57,239 nucleotides of DNA from contig JAPSLL010000026.1 of the NCBI GenBank assembly GCA_031180805.1, forward strand, positions 1 through 57,239. Reading direction: 5' to 3'. Under the pieces are notes generated by a model that did no database searches, was not told the DNA's origin, and worked only from the letters and a program-made list of their open reading frames with translations. How positions within the stretch are numbered: position 1 is the first letter of the stretch; each line of letters begins with the position of its first letter. The translations under genes and the position numbers were made by a program. The DNA is from Bacillus sp. (in: firmicutes). Lineage in GTDB: Bacteria; Bacillota; Bacilli; Bacillales; Bacillaceae. Of this stretch, positions 40,263-52,192 are shown in pieces.

Positions 40263-41144
40263 TTATTGTTGGTTATGTTTTTTATATGGCATACCAGTTC
40301 GGAGCACGCCTTTTGTTTCTATTCCTCCCAGCCCTTTTTCCCTCGTAAGAGTATTCCTTAATACTTCCCAAACATTAATCCTCTCAACAAATGGAGTAAA
40401 ACTTACCTTTGCAACAATGTAGACTGGATCAAGTGCGTGGATGTTAACTCTTGAAGGAGAGCTTGCAAAATTAGCCCCTGCTCTAATTAATGATTCAAAG
40501 TGTGATTGACAGGCTCCAGCAAAAATAACTAACTGGTCAAGATTAGGATTCTTATTCCGCGCATTCCTTACAGTTTGTATAAAATGCTTGGAGTGTCGAT
40601 AAGCATTTAAATCATCGATGCCTCCCTTGTGCTTCGAATAAGCATCATGCCCTGTAACAACGAGGATATCCGGGCGATATTTATCTAAGAGTGATGTTAT
40701 CTTATCTGGCATTTCCTTCTCACTTACATGAACACCATTCACGGGGACACCAATTTTCGAATATAGCTCCAAACACTTTTTTAAATAGATAGGATCCCCA
40801 TCAATATGAAGCACCCTGCCAGGAATATGAAAAAACTCTTCATTATGACTATAGCTTGATGTAGCATAATACTCTTGTTTTTCACGTAATAATTGGTAAT
40901 CCTGTCTAAATAAATCATTCGACTGTTCTATTAGCTCCCTTTCCTTTACTTTACGACTATTCTTTTCCTTTTCATCTACAACGACCAAATCGTTACAGTT
41001 AGCATCTGCAATTAACCGTACTTCATCCCCATGTAAAATGGCAATTTCCTCACCGTTATCGTTTTTTATTACATCTATAACTCTAAATAACAAATCTAGT
41101 CGATATGACTTTCTTGCAACAATATCTCCTATTTTCACCTGCAC
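40263..41144 (-). CDS. yabG: Sporulation-specific protease YabG
   Basis: A 293-residue cysteine-type peptidase (family U57/C108) that in B. subtilis is made late in the mother cell and trims spore coat proteins such as SpoIVA and SafA. Conserved stretches include KIGDIVARKSYRLDLLFRV, ILHGDEVRLIAD, VLHIDGDP, LVVTGHDA and FAGACQSHFESLIRAGANFASSP, with candidate catalytic His and Cys. I chose the GTG at 41142-41144, eight bases after GGAG, which matches the usual N-terminus and length. The open frame upstream lacks family similarity. Confidence 0.92.
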   Translation of the reverse strand: MQVKIGDIVARKSYRLDLLFRVIDVIKNDNGEEIAILHGDEVRLIADANCNDLVVVDEKEKNSRKVKERELIEQSNDLFRQDYQLLREKQEYYATSSYSHNEEFFHIPGRVLHIDGDPIYLKKCLELYSKIGVPVNGVHVSEKEMPDKITSLLDKYRPDILVVTGHDAYSKHKGGIDDLNAYRHSKHFIQTVRNARNKNPNLDQLVIFAGACQSHFESLIRAGANFASSPSRVNIHALDPVYIVAKVSFTPFVERINVWEVLRNTLTREKGLGGIETKGVLRTGMPYKKHNQQ

Positions 41145-41237
41145 ATTTCTCACTCCAATTTGCCTATCTTCGCCATCTAGCAAAATTACTCCCTTTATGA
41201 GGGTGAACTTTACTTTTTCACAGGCTATTTTCATTCC

Positions 41238-41402
41238 CTTTGTTGTTCTTTAACTATGAACGGTTGATTTCCTTGTGTTGATAGTTACCTGCAAATTTGT
41301 TTTCTGCACGTGTCTGATATGTCCTTTCACGCCAAAATATCCGTTCCGATCAACCTAGTTAAAACCTGATGTAAAAAACAACATCCCTTTAGAAAAAAGC
41401 CA
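41238..41402. repeat. Intergenic repeat copy 3 (MITE-like, about 165 bp)
   Basis: The left end (TTTGTTGTTCTTTAA then GGTTGATTTCC) is mirrored on the other strand at the right end (GTTGTTTTTTA then GGTTGATCGGAACG). The same two-part end motif marks the repeat at 11911-12130. It fills the gap between yabG and rsmA, is non-coding, and has no transposase. The remaining 140 bases of this gap hold only the rsmA terminator. Confidence 0.6.
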
Positions 41403-41543
41403 TTTTTAATGAAGCTGTATTTATTGAAGATTCATTTATCTAAAAAAGGAAAAATCCCCTTTTCTAGCCTATGCTGCATTCAAAAATTTGTGATAAATGG
41501 AATGGTGATTTTTCAATATTAATTGCAACACTTAATTACTTAG

Positions 41544-41586
41544 ACAAAAAAATCCTAGGTACATTCCGGCCTGTACCAAGGATTTT
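41544..41586 (-). terminator. Terminator after rsmA
   Basis: A 14-bp stem with one mismatch (AAATCCTTGGTACA with TGTACCTAGGATTT, 41549-41584) runs into TTTT on the minus strand. Confidence 0.9.
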
Positions 41587-41594
41587 GTTATCAT

Positions 41595-43036
<1,442 letters not shown>

Positions 43037-43385
43037 TTTTTCCTCCAAAAAGCTGAAACTTTTTCTAGCTGTGTTTCGTCATATAAATGTAACTTGTAAA
43101 TTACACATAATTGTATCTATATTTACAAAATAAATAAGATTGCCGTTTAACTAAATTCCGACTCAACAAAGATAAGCCTGTAAAAAATAATCTTAATCTA
43201 CTTTACAAAAAGCGTAAAGGCTACCCTCAACTTATTGAGGAAATTCTGCTTTTTAAACTTGCTAAATACTCTTTAAAAGTATACCCTTCTTAATACTGAA
43301 AAAAAAGTTTAGTGAATTTTATAAAATATTACTTTTCACTTTCGAAGGATTATTTAGTAATGAAAACTAAAAAGCTAATTTTTAA
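43037..43385. other. AT-rich gap between yabE and rnmV
   Basis: No gene is visible. TTGTAA-N17-TGTAAT upstream of rnmV is a weak promoter candidate. Small hairpins near 43204-43240 have no T-tail. I see nothing else. Confidence 0.5.
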
Positions 43386-43417
43386 ATAAAAAAGCAGAGG
43401 GAATAAAACCCTCTGCT
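43386..43417 (-). terminator. Terminator after yabE
   Basis: A perfect 9-bp stem (AGCAGAGGG / CCCTCTGCT, 43393-43417) is followed by TTTTTT on the minus strand. Confidence 0.93.
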
Positions 43418-43423
43418 AAACTA

Positions 43424-44614
43424 TCAATTTAATATTTTAATTTTTACATTTTTCGAACCCCATCGATAGGCAGCTGATTTAGATGACAAGAAAACATCTA
43501 TTTTGTTTCCTTTAATAGCTGAACCAGTATCAGCAGCAACTGCATATCCATAGCCCTCGACATATACTTTCGTTCCTAATGGAATGACATTGGGGTCAAC
43601 CGCAATAACCTTAGCATTAGGATTTGCTTTTAAATTTACTCCTGTTGCAGTTGTTCCAGAACAACCGTTACAACTTGCTGTGTACGCAGTAGCTCTAACA
43701 TAAAATTCCTTTGCAACTGAATCATTACCACGGGACACTTGAACATCTGCTACTTCTTCTGCCTTCGTCCCAACAGCTACAACTTGGTCTTTACTCTCTT
43801 CAACTGTTTCCGATTTAATTAACTTTCTTGATACTTCTTTGCCGTTTTCCAAAACAACTTCATAATGCTTTTCTTGTTTACCTTCTTTTCCAGAGTCGAT
43901 AACTTTTTCCTTGCCCTTTTCAAGGCTATCATCTTTTTTCGTTACAACCTTAAAGGCAACTGGTTCTTCCACTACATCGGTGACTTTTTCTACTCGTGTA
44001 ACAGTAATGATGCTTTCCTCATTAATTTGATTCGTTAAATCTGGATGAACCTTATCTAGTTTATTTAATTTAACGTCTTGTTCTTTTAAAAAGTCAGCGA
44101 CAGTAGTCGAAGTAGTCCAAACTTGTTGTTTCTCTCCGCCAACATTTAGTGTAAGCTGAATCGCTTTATCAATTGTTAATGATAAGTCCTTTTCAATCTT
44201 TGTATCCAATGCTGGTTCAACTCGATCGTGCTCTGTAACTTCTAATTTCTCTTGCTCTATTAATTCCTTAACTGTATCCGCTGTTGTCCATATTGTCCTT
44301 CGTTCATCACCTATTGCCAATTTTACTGGTTTTGAAGCTTCATAGACAATCTCTATATCATTTTTTATCTTTTTATTTGTTGCATGTGATAGGTGATCTT
44401 CTTTTCGTAAATCTATATCTTGCTCTTTTAATAATTCTTTCACAGTATCTGCATGAGTACGTATCTTTTCTTCTTTACCATTCACCGTCAAATTGACAGT
44501 ATCCTTCATACCCTCATATGTACCGTATGCAGTACCAGATCCAATTACTAATAAACTAGTAGTTGTAAGGACAATTTTGTTCTTTATTACCTTTTCGGAA
44601 AACAGCTTTTTCAT
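43424..44614 (-). CDS. yabE: Cell-wall protein YabE (DUF348, G5 and 3D domains)
   Basis: A 396-residue exported protein. An N-terminal signal or anchor helix (about 12-32) is followed by three DUF348 repeats (about 38-80, 95-137, 151-193), a G5 domain (about 210-290) and a C-terminal 3D domain with the aspartates in AVDPNVIPLG, AADTGSAIKG and IDVF. It probably cleaves peptidoglycan like resuscitation-promoting factors. The start is unclear: GGAGG lies 23 bases before this ATG, while an in-frame ATT sits 8 bases after it. Confidence 0.88.
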   Translation of the reverse strand: MKKLFSEKVIKNKIVLTTTSLLVIGSGTAYGTYEGMKDTVNLTVNGKEEKIRTHADTVKELLKEQDIDLRKEDHLSHATNKKIKNDIEIVYEASKPVKLAIGDERRTIWTTADTVKELIEQEKLEVTEHDRVEPALDTKIEKDLSLTIDKAIQLTLNVGGEKQQVWTTSTTVADFLKEQDVKLNKLDKVHPDLTNQINEESIITVTRVEKVTDVVEEPVAFKVVTKKDDSLEKGKEKVIDSGKEGKQEKHYEVVLENGKEVSRKLIKSETVEESKDQVVAVGTKAEEVADVQVSRGNDSVAKEFYVRATAYTASCNGCSGTTATGVNLKANPNAKVIAVDPNVIPLGTKVYVEGYGYAVAADTGSAIKGNKIDVFLSSKSAAYRWGSKNVKIKILN

Positions 44615-44855
44615 GTTTTGAATGAAAATGAAAAACGCCTCCTTCTTCCTCGTGGATTATATAGAGTATCTTTCATCTTGTCAACCCTTTTGACGTTGTC
44701 TCATTTTTCCAACGTATTCATTATTATGCGTAATAACAAGCCAAAAGGGAAGAAAGAGTTATCGACAAAGATATCCTATGAAGAAGAAGAGACATGTAGA
44801 ACCTCTTAGATTTCATATTTTCAGGACAGGCTATCACATAACTCGACAGAAATAG

Positions 44856-45626
44856 CTATCGAGTTATGCCGAATAGTTTCATTGCATTGTCGGAAGTTTT
44901 TTTTGCGACTTCTTCAAAAGTCAGTCCTTTTAGTTCAGCAATTTGCTCTGCAACGTATTTTACATAGCTCGGTTCATTTCGTTTTCCTCTAAAAGGATGT
45001 GGAGTTAAGTAAGGACAATCTGTTTCAATTAATAAAAAATCCATAGGTATTTCTTTAACTACCTCTTTTGGCTTTTTTGCATTTTTAAATGTAACTGGAC
45101 CGCCAAATGATAAATAAAAGTTCATCTTCATGCATTGTTCAGCTGTCTCCAAACTCCCTGTAAAGCAATGCATGATTCCTCCAACCTCACTTGCATTTTC
45201 CTCTTGCAAAATCTTTACAACATCCTCAGTTGCTTCACGGTTATGAATAATGATCGGCAGCTTCACTTCCTTTGCCAATCGGATTTGTTTACGAAACACT
45301 TCCTGCTGAATTTCCTTTGGAGACTTATCCCAATAATAATCGAGTCCCATTTCTCCAATCGCAACTACCTTCGGATGTGCAGCTAATTGTTTAATCCACT
45401 CTAAATCTTCATCTTTCATATCGATTGCATCAACTGGATGCCAGCCAACTGCAGCATAAATCATGTCATATTGTTCAGTTAGTTCCATTGCTCTCGTTAT
45501 TGTTTCTCGATCAAAACCCACAACGACAATATGAGATACATTTTCAGACTTTGCACGTTCGATAACCTCAACTACATCCTCTTCAAATTGAGTTGCATTT
45601 AAATGTGCATGTGTATCAAATAACAT
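44856..45626 (-). CDS. yabD: TatD-family metal-dependent hydrolase YabD
   Basis: A 256-residue TIM-barrel hydrolase with all expected metal ligands: His5 and His7 in DTHAHL, the Glu in GEMGLDYYW, IIHNREA, HCFTG and the Asp in ETDCPYL. TatD proteins have DNase or exonuclease activity and have been tied to DNA repair and degradation. The cellular role here is unproven. It follows metG by about 120 bases, as in many Firmicutes. Confidence 0.92.
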   Translation of the reverse strand: MLFDTHAHLNATQFEEDVVEVIERAKSENVSHIVVVGFDRETITRAMELTEQYDMIYAAVGWHPVDAIDMKDEDLEWIKQLAAHPKVVAIGEMGLDYYWDKSPKEIQQEVFRKQIRLAKEVKLPIIIHNREATEDVVKILQEENASEVGGIMHCFTGSLETAEQCMKMNFYLSFGGPVTFKNAKKPKEVVKEIPMDFLLIETDCPYLTPHPFRGKRNEPSYVKYVAEQIAELKGLTFEEVAKKTSDNAMKLFGITR

Positions 45627-45657
45627 CTCACTACTTCCCTTCTTTTCGACAATATAA

Positions 45658-45740
45658 AGAGGTGTTCTACAAAATGTTACACGTGGAACACCCCTTTTTG
45701 AAAAGCAATGTATTAGGGAATTTTAGCAGCACCCTAATAC
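45658..45740 (-). terminator. Tandem hairpins after metG
   Basis: A perfect 9-bp stem (GTATTAGGG / CCCTAATAC, 45712-45740) is followed 20 bases on by GGTGTTC / GAACACC (45661-45694). Both T-tails are weak, so termination may be partial and yabD could be reached by read-through. Confidence 0.55.
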
Positions 45741-45748
45741 AATTCCTT

Positions 45749-47743
<1,995 letters not shown>

Positions 47744-47892
47744 TTAAACTTAACAATATTGTCTAAACATGGCTTTATTTTTACTACCCTTGTTTATTTA
47801 TGTTCTTCCTAATTATTATAGATGATTGTCGACAGATTTAATGTGAAAGAAGACTTTTTTAATAGATGCCATCCTTATTATATTTACCCTTT

Positions 47893-47922
47893 TAAAAATG
47901 CCCTCGCCCTAAAGGACGAGAG
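47893..47922 (-). terminator. Orphan terminator-like hairpin upstream of metG
   Basis: On the minus strand GCTCTCGTCC pairs with GGGCGAGGGC and is followed by ATTTTT. It lies 160-190 bases upstream of the metG start and ends no known gene. It may end a short antisense or leader RNA. Confidence 0.6.
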
Positions 47923-48084
47923 CGCTATGTAAGTCATTTATTCTAATTTAATGGATGTCGAAGATAATCTAGCTATACTAATCTGTCCAATATCAATAAT
48001 TTCATACTCTTTATGATACCATCTTAACCTCTAATATCAAGGTTATATACCTAAAGATTTTCGAATTCTATATTTCTATTTCAA

Positions 48085-48135
48085 TTCGACAAGTTCCAAA
48101 AGAAAATTGTCGAATGAAGTAGTTCGTTTGTCGAA
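48085..48135 (+). promoter_or_regulatory. Cluster of three Spo0A boxes phased at 21 bp
   Basis: TTCGACAAG (48085-48093, inverted), ATTGTCGAA (48106-48114) and TTTGTCGAA (48127-48135) are each at or one base from the 0A consensus. The starts are exactly 21 bases apart, two helical turns. They lie about 140-190 bases upstream of the abrB promoter. Confidence 0.7.
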
Positions 48136-48272
48136 TTTTTCAGTGGTTAAAATTGAGTAATTTTGTAAAATTGAGGTTTTGCTTTCAGAAAATAGGGGTA
48201 TATAGTTAGAAAACCTTTAATCACTAGACTTAGCCCTGCATCTATTTTTTTACAAAAATATAAATAAAATCA

Positions 48273-48301
48273 TTGACGATTATTGGAAATGCTGATATGC
48301 T
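48273..48301 (+). promoter_or_regulatory. abrB promoter (SigA type)
   Basis: TTGACG (48273-48278), 17 bases and TATGCT (48296-48301). The stretch TTGACGATTATTGGAAA is the same as in the B. subtilis abrB promoter as I recall it. Confidence 0.88.
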
Positions 48302-48318
48302 TAAAAAGCAAATCAGTT

Positions 48319-48337
48319 TTTGTCGAATATTGACGAA
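48319..48337 (+). promoter_or_regulatory. Spo0A operator boxes downstream of the abrB promoter
   Basis: TTTGTCGAA (48319-48327) and TTGACGAA (48330-48337) lie just after the transcription start. In B. subtilis Spo0A-P binds here to shut off abrB at the onset of stationary phase. Confidence 0.88.
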
Positions 48338-48389
48338 GTATGAGTACTAAATATATAGAATGTCAAAATTGAGAGGAGAATATTTTATT

Positions 48390-48671
48390 ATGAAATCTAC
48401 TGGTATTGTACGTAAAGTTGATGAATTAGGTCGTGTAGTTATTCCAATTGAATTACGTCGTACATTAGGCATTGCCGAAAAAGACGCGTTAGAAATTTAT
48501 GTTGATGATGAGAAAATCATCTTGAAAAAATACAAGCCAAATATGACTTGTCAAGTAACTGGTGAAGTTTCTGATGATAACTTAGCACTTGCTAACGGTA
48601 AATTAGTTCTTAGCCGTGAAGGTGCTGAGCAAATCTTAGCTGAAATTCAAAACATGCTTGTTCAAAAATAA
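48390..48671 (+). CDS. abrB: Transition-state regulator AbrB
   Basis: A 93-residue DNA-binding protein that represses many stationary-phase, biofilm and sporulation genes during growth. The N-terminal swapped-hairpin domain (MKSTGIVRKVDELGRVVIPIELRRTLG) is practically identical to B. subtilis AbrB. Cys54 lies in the CQVTGEV segment, and the C-terminal half mediates multimer formation. It is the only plus-strand protein gene in the window. I chose the ATG at 48390, after GAGGAG. spoVG and spoVT in this window are related parts of the same regulatory circuit. Confidence 0.97.
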   Translation: MKSTGIVRKVDELGRVVIPIELRRTLGIAEKDALEIYVDDEKIILKKYKPNMTCQVTGEVSDDNLALANGKLVLSREGAEQILAEIQNMLVQK

Positions 48672-48679
48672 TAGATAAA

Positions 48680-48802
48680 GAGGCTGTCTCATAAAAGAGG
48701 TCAGATCCCTCCTATAAACGCAAATATATAGAAGGATTTACATTGTATAATTCCTATATATTGCGTTAGAGGGATCCGGCTTTTTAGCATTGAGTCAGCC
48801 TC
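48680..48802. repeat. MITE-like long palindrome between abrB and rsmI
   Basis: A 123-base near-palindrome. The ends GAGGCTGTCTCA (48680-48691) and TGAGTCAGCCTC (48791-48802) are inverted repeats with one mismatch. Inside are paired GATCCCTC / GAGGGATC, AACGCAA / TTGCGTT and TATATAG / CTATATA arms. It encodes nothing and has no evident target duplication. Lying between convergent genes, it can fold in either transcript and probably also ends both abrB and rsmI transcription. Confidence 0.72.
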
Positions 48803-48811
48803 GTTTTCTAT

Positions 48812-49693
48812 TTATTCATCAACATGATACGTTTGATATACATCCCTTTTAGGAATATTTCGTTCAAGTGAAACCTTTTTTATCGCTTCCTTTGAAGATA
48901 GGTTTTGAGCAATATAATGTTCTACATGCTCATTAATAGTGAGCTCATTCCACCATACTTCCTTGTTTACCTCAACATCCTCATGGTTTCCTTCTACAAT
49001 TAAACAAAACTCCCCACGAATTTCATTTTCTTCAGACCATTTAATAACCTCTTCTATATTGCCACGAATAAATTCTTCAAATTTCTTTGTCAGTTCTCTT
49101 GATAAACATATCGACCTGTTCCCAAAGTATTCCTTCATTAGCTGAAGAGTTTCCTTTAGTCTATGAGGAGATTCATAAAAAATAATCGTCTCTCTTCTGC
49201 TTTTTAATTGTTCTAATTGAGATTTCTTATCCTTTTTTTGACGTTCTAGAAATCCAAAGAAATAAAACGGCTGTGGCGTTATTCCTGATGCAATAAGTGC
49301 TGTTAAAGCAGCGTTCGCACCAGGTAAAGGGATAACATGACCACCAATTTCAAGCACCTGTTTTACTAATTCACTACCAGGATCAGAAATAGTCGGCATC
49401 CCAGCATCACTTACAAGTGCTATATTTTTCTTTTCCTTCAAAAGATCAAGTATACGTAGTCCACTTTTTTCTTTATTATGCTCATGATAGCTAAAAATTG
49501 GTGTATCAATTTCAAAATGATTACATAGCTTTTTTGATTGACGTGTATCCTCCGCAGCAATAAAATCTACTTCCTTCATAATAGATATAGCGCGAAATGT
49601 CATATCTTCTAAATTACCAATAGGAGTAGGAACTAAATATAAGCTTCCGAGCCCATTACTTTCATTATGAAAGCTTTTCTGTTGTTGTAACAT
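48812..49693 (-). CDS. rsmI: 16S rRNA 2'-O-methyltransferase RsmI
   Basis: A 293-residue tetrapyrrole-methylase-fold enzyme that methylates the ribose of C1402 in 16S rRNA with SAM. The family motifs LYLVPTPIGNLEDMTFRA, AAEDTRQSKKLC, LVSDAGMPTISDPG, PLPGANAALTALIASG and FYESPHRL are intact. AAAGGAGTAAGG precedes the ATG. It overlaps yazA by 29 bases. Its partner in C1402 modification, RsmH, is not in this window. Confidence 0.95.
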   Translation of the reverse strand: MLQQQKSFHNESNGLGSLYLVPTPIGNLEDMTFRAISIMKEVDFIAAEDTRQSKKLCNHFEIDTPIFSYHEHNKEKSGLRILDLLKEKKNIALVSDAGMPTISDPGSELVKQVLEIGGHVIPLPGANAALTALIASGITPQPFYFFGFLERQKKDKKSQLEQLKSRRETIIFYESPHRLKETLQLMKEYFGNRSICLSRELTKKFEEFIRGNIEEVIKWSEENEIRGEFCLIVEGNHEDVEVNKEVWWNELTINEHVEHYIAQNLSSKEAIKKVSLERNIPKRDVYQTYHVDE

Positions 49694-49976
49694 TCTCCTT
49701 ACTCCTTTCCGCTTCTTTACATAAATGATTTGTTATGTATTGCTCTTTCGCTTTTCTAGATAACTTTTTAAAGGAATATTCCATCCTAAGAGCCTCTGTT
49801 TTTGTATGAAACCTTTGAGAAAAAATAAGTTTAACAGGTGTTCTGCCTCTTGTATATTTTGCCCCTTTTCCTTCATTATGCTTTTTTAACCTTTGATTAA
49901 TTTCAACTGTATATCCTGCATAATAAGTTCCGTCATTACATTCAAGTACATAAAAGTAATGGTTATCCGTTTCCAT
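49665..49976 (-). CDS. yazA: GIY-YIG domain protein YazA
   Basis: A 103-residue protein with one GIY-YIG nuclease-like domain (HYFYVLECNDGTYYAGYTVEINQRLKKHN, about 6-34, followed by an Arg and a Glu at the expected distances). Proteins of this UPF0213 group are related to the SLX1/UvrC nucleases. Activity and role are not established. The last 29 bases overlap the start of rsmI. Confidence 0.88.
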   Translation of the reverse strand: METDNHYFYVLECNDGTYYAGYTVEINQRLKKHNEGKGAKYTRGRTPVKLIFSQRFHTKTEALRMEYSFKKLSRKAKEQYITNHLCKEAERSKENVTTTEKLS

Positions 49977-50048
49977 CCTTCTGTTCCCCCTAGCATACTT
50001 CTAATTGCACGCTTGTAAAGGTAAGCCAAGGCGCTTCATTTCATTACG

Positions 50049-50822
50049 TCATTCACATATCTCATTTACGCTACTATCTGATTTATCTCCATATAATATC
50101 TTCCGTATTTCTGCTGTATATTCGTTATGCTCATCATAGACAATAATTGGAGGCATAAGCTTTAAATCTGATCGTCCGCCCTTTATTCCTTCAACTAGTA
50201 TCGTATTTGCCTCTTTGTTGATTTTTGGATAGACACTTTGGATTCTCTTAGGCTCAACTCCATATTTCCGCATTAATTCCACTATATCAACAAGGCGGCC
50301 TGGCCGATGGACTAGAGCAATTTTTCCACCTTGTTTAACAAGTTGACTACTTACCCTTATCACATCCTCTAATGTACAAAGGATTTCATGTCTAGCAATT
50401 GCTAAGTGTTCATTCAGATTTTGATAGCCCTTTTGTGAAGTCGTAAAGTACGGCGGATTACAGGTTACGACATCAAATTTCCCATATCCAAGGAATTTCG
50501 GCATCTCCTTTATATCGCCGTGTACCATTTCAATCTGATGTTCTAACTGATTATATTTAATGCTTCTTACAGCCATATCATATAATCTCTCTTGAATTTC
50601 TACGCCTACTATTTTCCCCTTCGTTCTTGTGCTTAATATTAAAGGAACAATGCCATTCCCTGTACAAAGATCTAAAATATTCCCTTTTTGTATAGGCAAA
50701 TAAGCAAATCTTGATAAGAGTACGGCATCTAATGAAAAGGAAAATACAGTAGGACTTTGAATGATTCGGAGATCTTCAGCTAATAAATAATCTAGTCTTT
50801 CATCACCGACTAACTTAACCAT
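50049..50822 (-). CDS. trmN6: tRNA1(Val) (adenine-N6)-methyltransferase-like YabB
   Basis: A 257-residue class I SAM methyltransferase. The SAM motif [15 protein letters not shown] and the adenine N6 signature NPPYF ([13 protein letters not shown]) are present. Its family includes E. coli TrmN6 (YfiC), which modifies A37 of tRNA-Val. The substrate here is inferred from that. It lies between yabA and yazA. GGAGGGG precedes the ATG. Confidence 0.88.
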   Translation of the reverse strand: MVKLVGDERLDYLLAEDLRIIQSPTVFSFSLDAVLLSRFAYLPIQKGNILDLCTGNGIVPLILSTRTKGKIVGVEIQERLYDMAVRSIKYNQLEHQIEMVHGDIKEMPKFLGYGKFDVVTCNPPYFTTSQKGYQNLNEHLAIARHEILCTLEDVIRVSSQLVKQGGKIALVHRPGRLVDIVELMRKYGVEPKRIQSVYPKINKEANTILVEGIKGGRSDLKLMPPIIVYDEHNEYTAEIRKILYGDKSDSSVNEICE

Positions 50823-50906
50823 TGTTTCCCCTCCCGTTTGAATAGAGAATTCTACACCATTTCAAATACGAGATCCTTCTCAAATAAAAAGCACCATAAA
50901 GCTTTC

Positions 50907-50980
50907 TATAAAAAAAGCTAGCCCATATGTATAAGGATTGCCCAATAAATGGACAAACCAATATGAGTTAGCCAGATTAT
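50907..50980 (-). terminator. Possible terminator after yabA
   Basis: A 12-bp outer stem with one mismatch (GCTAACTCATAT / ATATGGGCTAGC) encloses a smaller hairpin and is followed by TTTTTT on the minus strand (about 50908-50916). Confidence 0.65.
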
Positions 50981-51348
50981 TTCTTATTTAGAAATGATAA
51001 GCAAAACAAACAATCTCCATCTTTACGAATGCTACCATAATGCAAATTGCAAATATGAAAGCCCTCCTGATATAATCTTGCAAGATTGTCATACCCTTCA
51101 CCGATATCAATTTGCTGTTGCTTCGCTTGCTGCTTTTCTTTTGATTTTGTTTTCTTAGCGTTTGTATTTGCTGAATTGATAAATGTAACATCTAATCTTC
51201 GGCGTAAATTCTCATTCTCTATTTTTAGGTGATGATTTTCTTCAATCATTTTTTCTAAGTGCTGCTTTAATTCACCCAATTGAGTGAATAAGGAGCCTAT
51301 TTGTTCTTCCATACTGCTAACAGATTCAAATATCTCTTTTTTATCCAC
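50977..51348 (-). CDS. yabA: Replication initiation control protein YabA
   Basis: A 123-residue protein that binds DnaA and the clamp DnaN to limit re-initiation. The N-terminal half is a coiled coil (leucine-rich, about 5-60). The C-terminal zinc site uses the His/Cys of FHICNLHYG and CLFC. I chose the GTG at 51346-51348, six bases after AGGTGG, giving VDKKEIFES as in relatives. An ATG five codons upstream overlaps the ricT stop but lies before the binding site. It sits two genes from holB. Confidence 0.92.
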   Translation of the reverse strand: MDKKEIFESVSSMEEQIGSLFTQLGELKQHLEKMIEENHHLKIENENLRRRLDVTFINSANTNAKKTKSKEKQQAKQQQIDIGEGYDNLARLYQEGFHICNLHYGSIRKDGDCLFCLSFLNKK

Positions 51349-51362
51349 TTGTTTCCACCTCA

Positions 51363-52190
51363 TTAATCTGTGGATTGCATTGGAACTACGCCTTCTTTCT
51401 GCAATTCATCCCAAGTGTATTCTACCACGCGTTCTTGTTCAACTAAATTTACTTGTATAATTTGCTCTAATATATTTAAGCCTACTACTTTACCTAAACC
51501 ATTTGGTGTCCCAATCATCTCACCTATGTCTGGAAGTAATTCTTTAGCTGATTCATATTCATCATTTTCATATTTCAGGCAGCACATTAAACGTCCACAT
51601 AAACCAGAAATTTTCGTTGGGTTTAAAGATAAGCTTTGATCCTTTGCCATTTTAATGGATACAGGCTCAAAGTCACCTAAAAAGGTTGAACAACAAAGCA
51701 TTCTTCCACACGGTCCGATACCGCCAAGCATTTTTGCCTCATCACGAACACCAATTTGTCGTAACTCAATGCGTGTTTTAAAGATTGCTGCTAAATCCTT
51801 TACTAGCTCGCGAAAGTCTACTCTGCCGTCAGCTGTGAAATAGAAAATAACCTTATTGCGGTCAAATGTATATTCCACATCAACTAATTTCATATCTAAA
51901 CCATGCTCTGAAACCTTCTTTTGGCAAACAAGATATGCTTCCTCAGCTGCTTCCTTATTTTCCTGAACCAATAATCGATCTTTCTCATCTGCTAAACGTA
52001 TTACTTTTTTTAGCGGGAGAACGACATCATTTTCTTCTACCTTCTTATTATTAAGAACGACTTTACCATATTCAATACCTCTGATTGTTTCAACAATAAC
52101 AAAGTCGTCATCCTCTATATGAAGACCATTTGGGTCGAAATAATATATTTTGCCCGCCTTTTTAAAGCGAACACCTACAACATCATACAA
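51363..52190 (-). CDS. ricT: RicT (YaaT), PSP1-domain RNA maturation factor
   Basis: A 275-residue PSP1-family protein. In B. subtilis it forms the RicA-RicF-RicT complex that carries iron-sulfur clusters and directs RNase Y. It also stimulates the sporulation phosphorelay. The cysteine-rich core, [12 protein letters not shown] and [13 protein letters not shown], is fully conserved and binds the cluster. The start is TTG at 52188-52190, seven bases after AGGAGG that overlaps the holB end. Its partners RicA and RicF are not in the window. Confidence 0.94.
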   Translation of the reverse strand: MYDVVGVRFKKAGKIYYFDPNGLHIEDDDFVIVETIRGIEYGKVVLNNKKVEENDVVLPLKKVIRLADEKDRLLVQENKEAAEEAYLVCQKKVSEHGLDMKLVDVEYTFDRNKVIFYFTADGRVDFRELVKDLAAIFKTRIELRQIGVRDEAKMLGGIGPCGRMLCCSTFLGDFEPVSIKMAKDQSLSLNPTKISGLCGRLMCCLKYENDEYESAKELLPDIGEMIGTPNGLGKVVGLNILEQIIQVNLVEQERVVEYTWDELQKEGVVPMQSTD

Positions 52191-52192
52191 AC

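Noticed and set aside
41145-41234. Longer yabG start at 41234
   Set aside because: The extra residues match nothing in the family, and a GTG with a good GGAG at 41142 gives the expected protein.
43424-44614. An antisense RNA promoter inside yabE, as reported for B. subtilis
   Set aside because: I saw no convincing plus-strand promoter for an alternative sigma factor at the 3' end of yabE.
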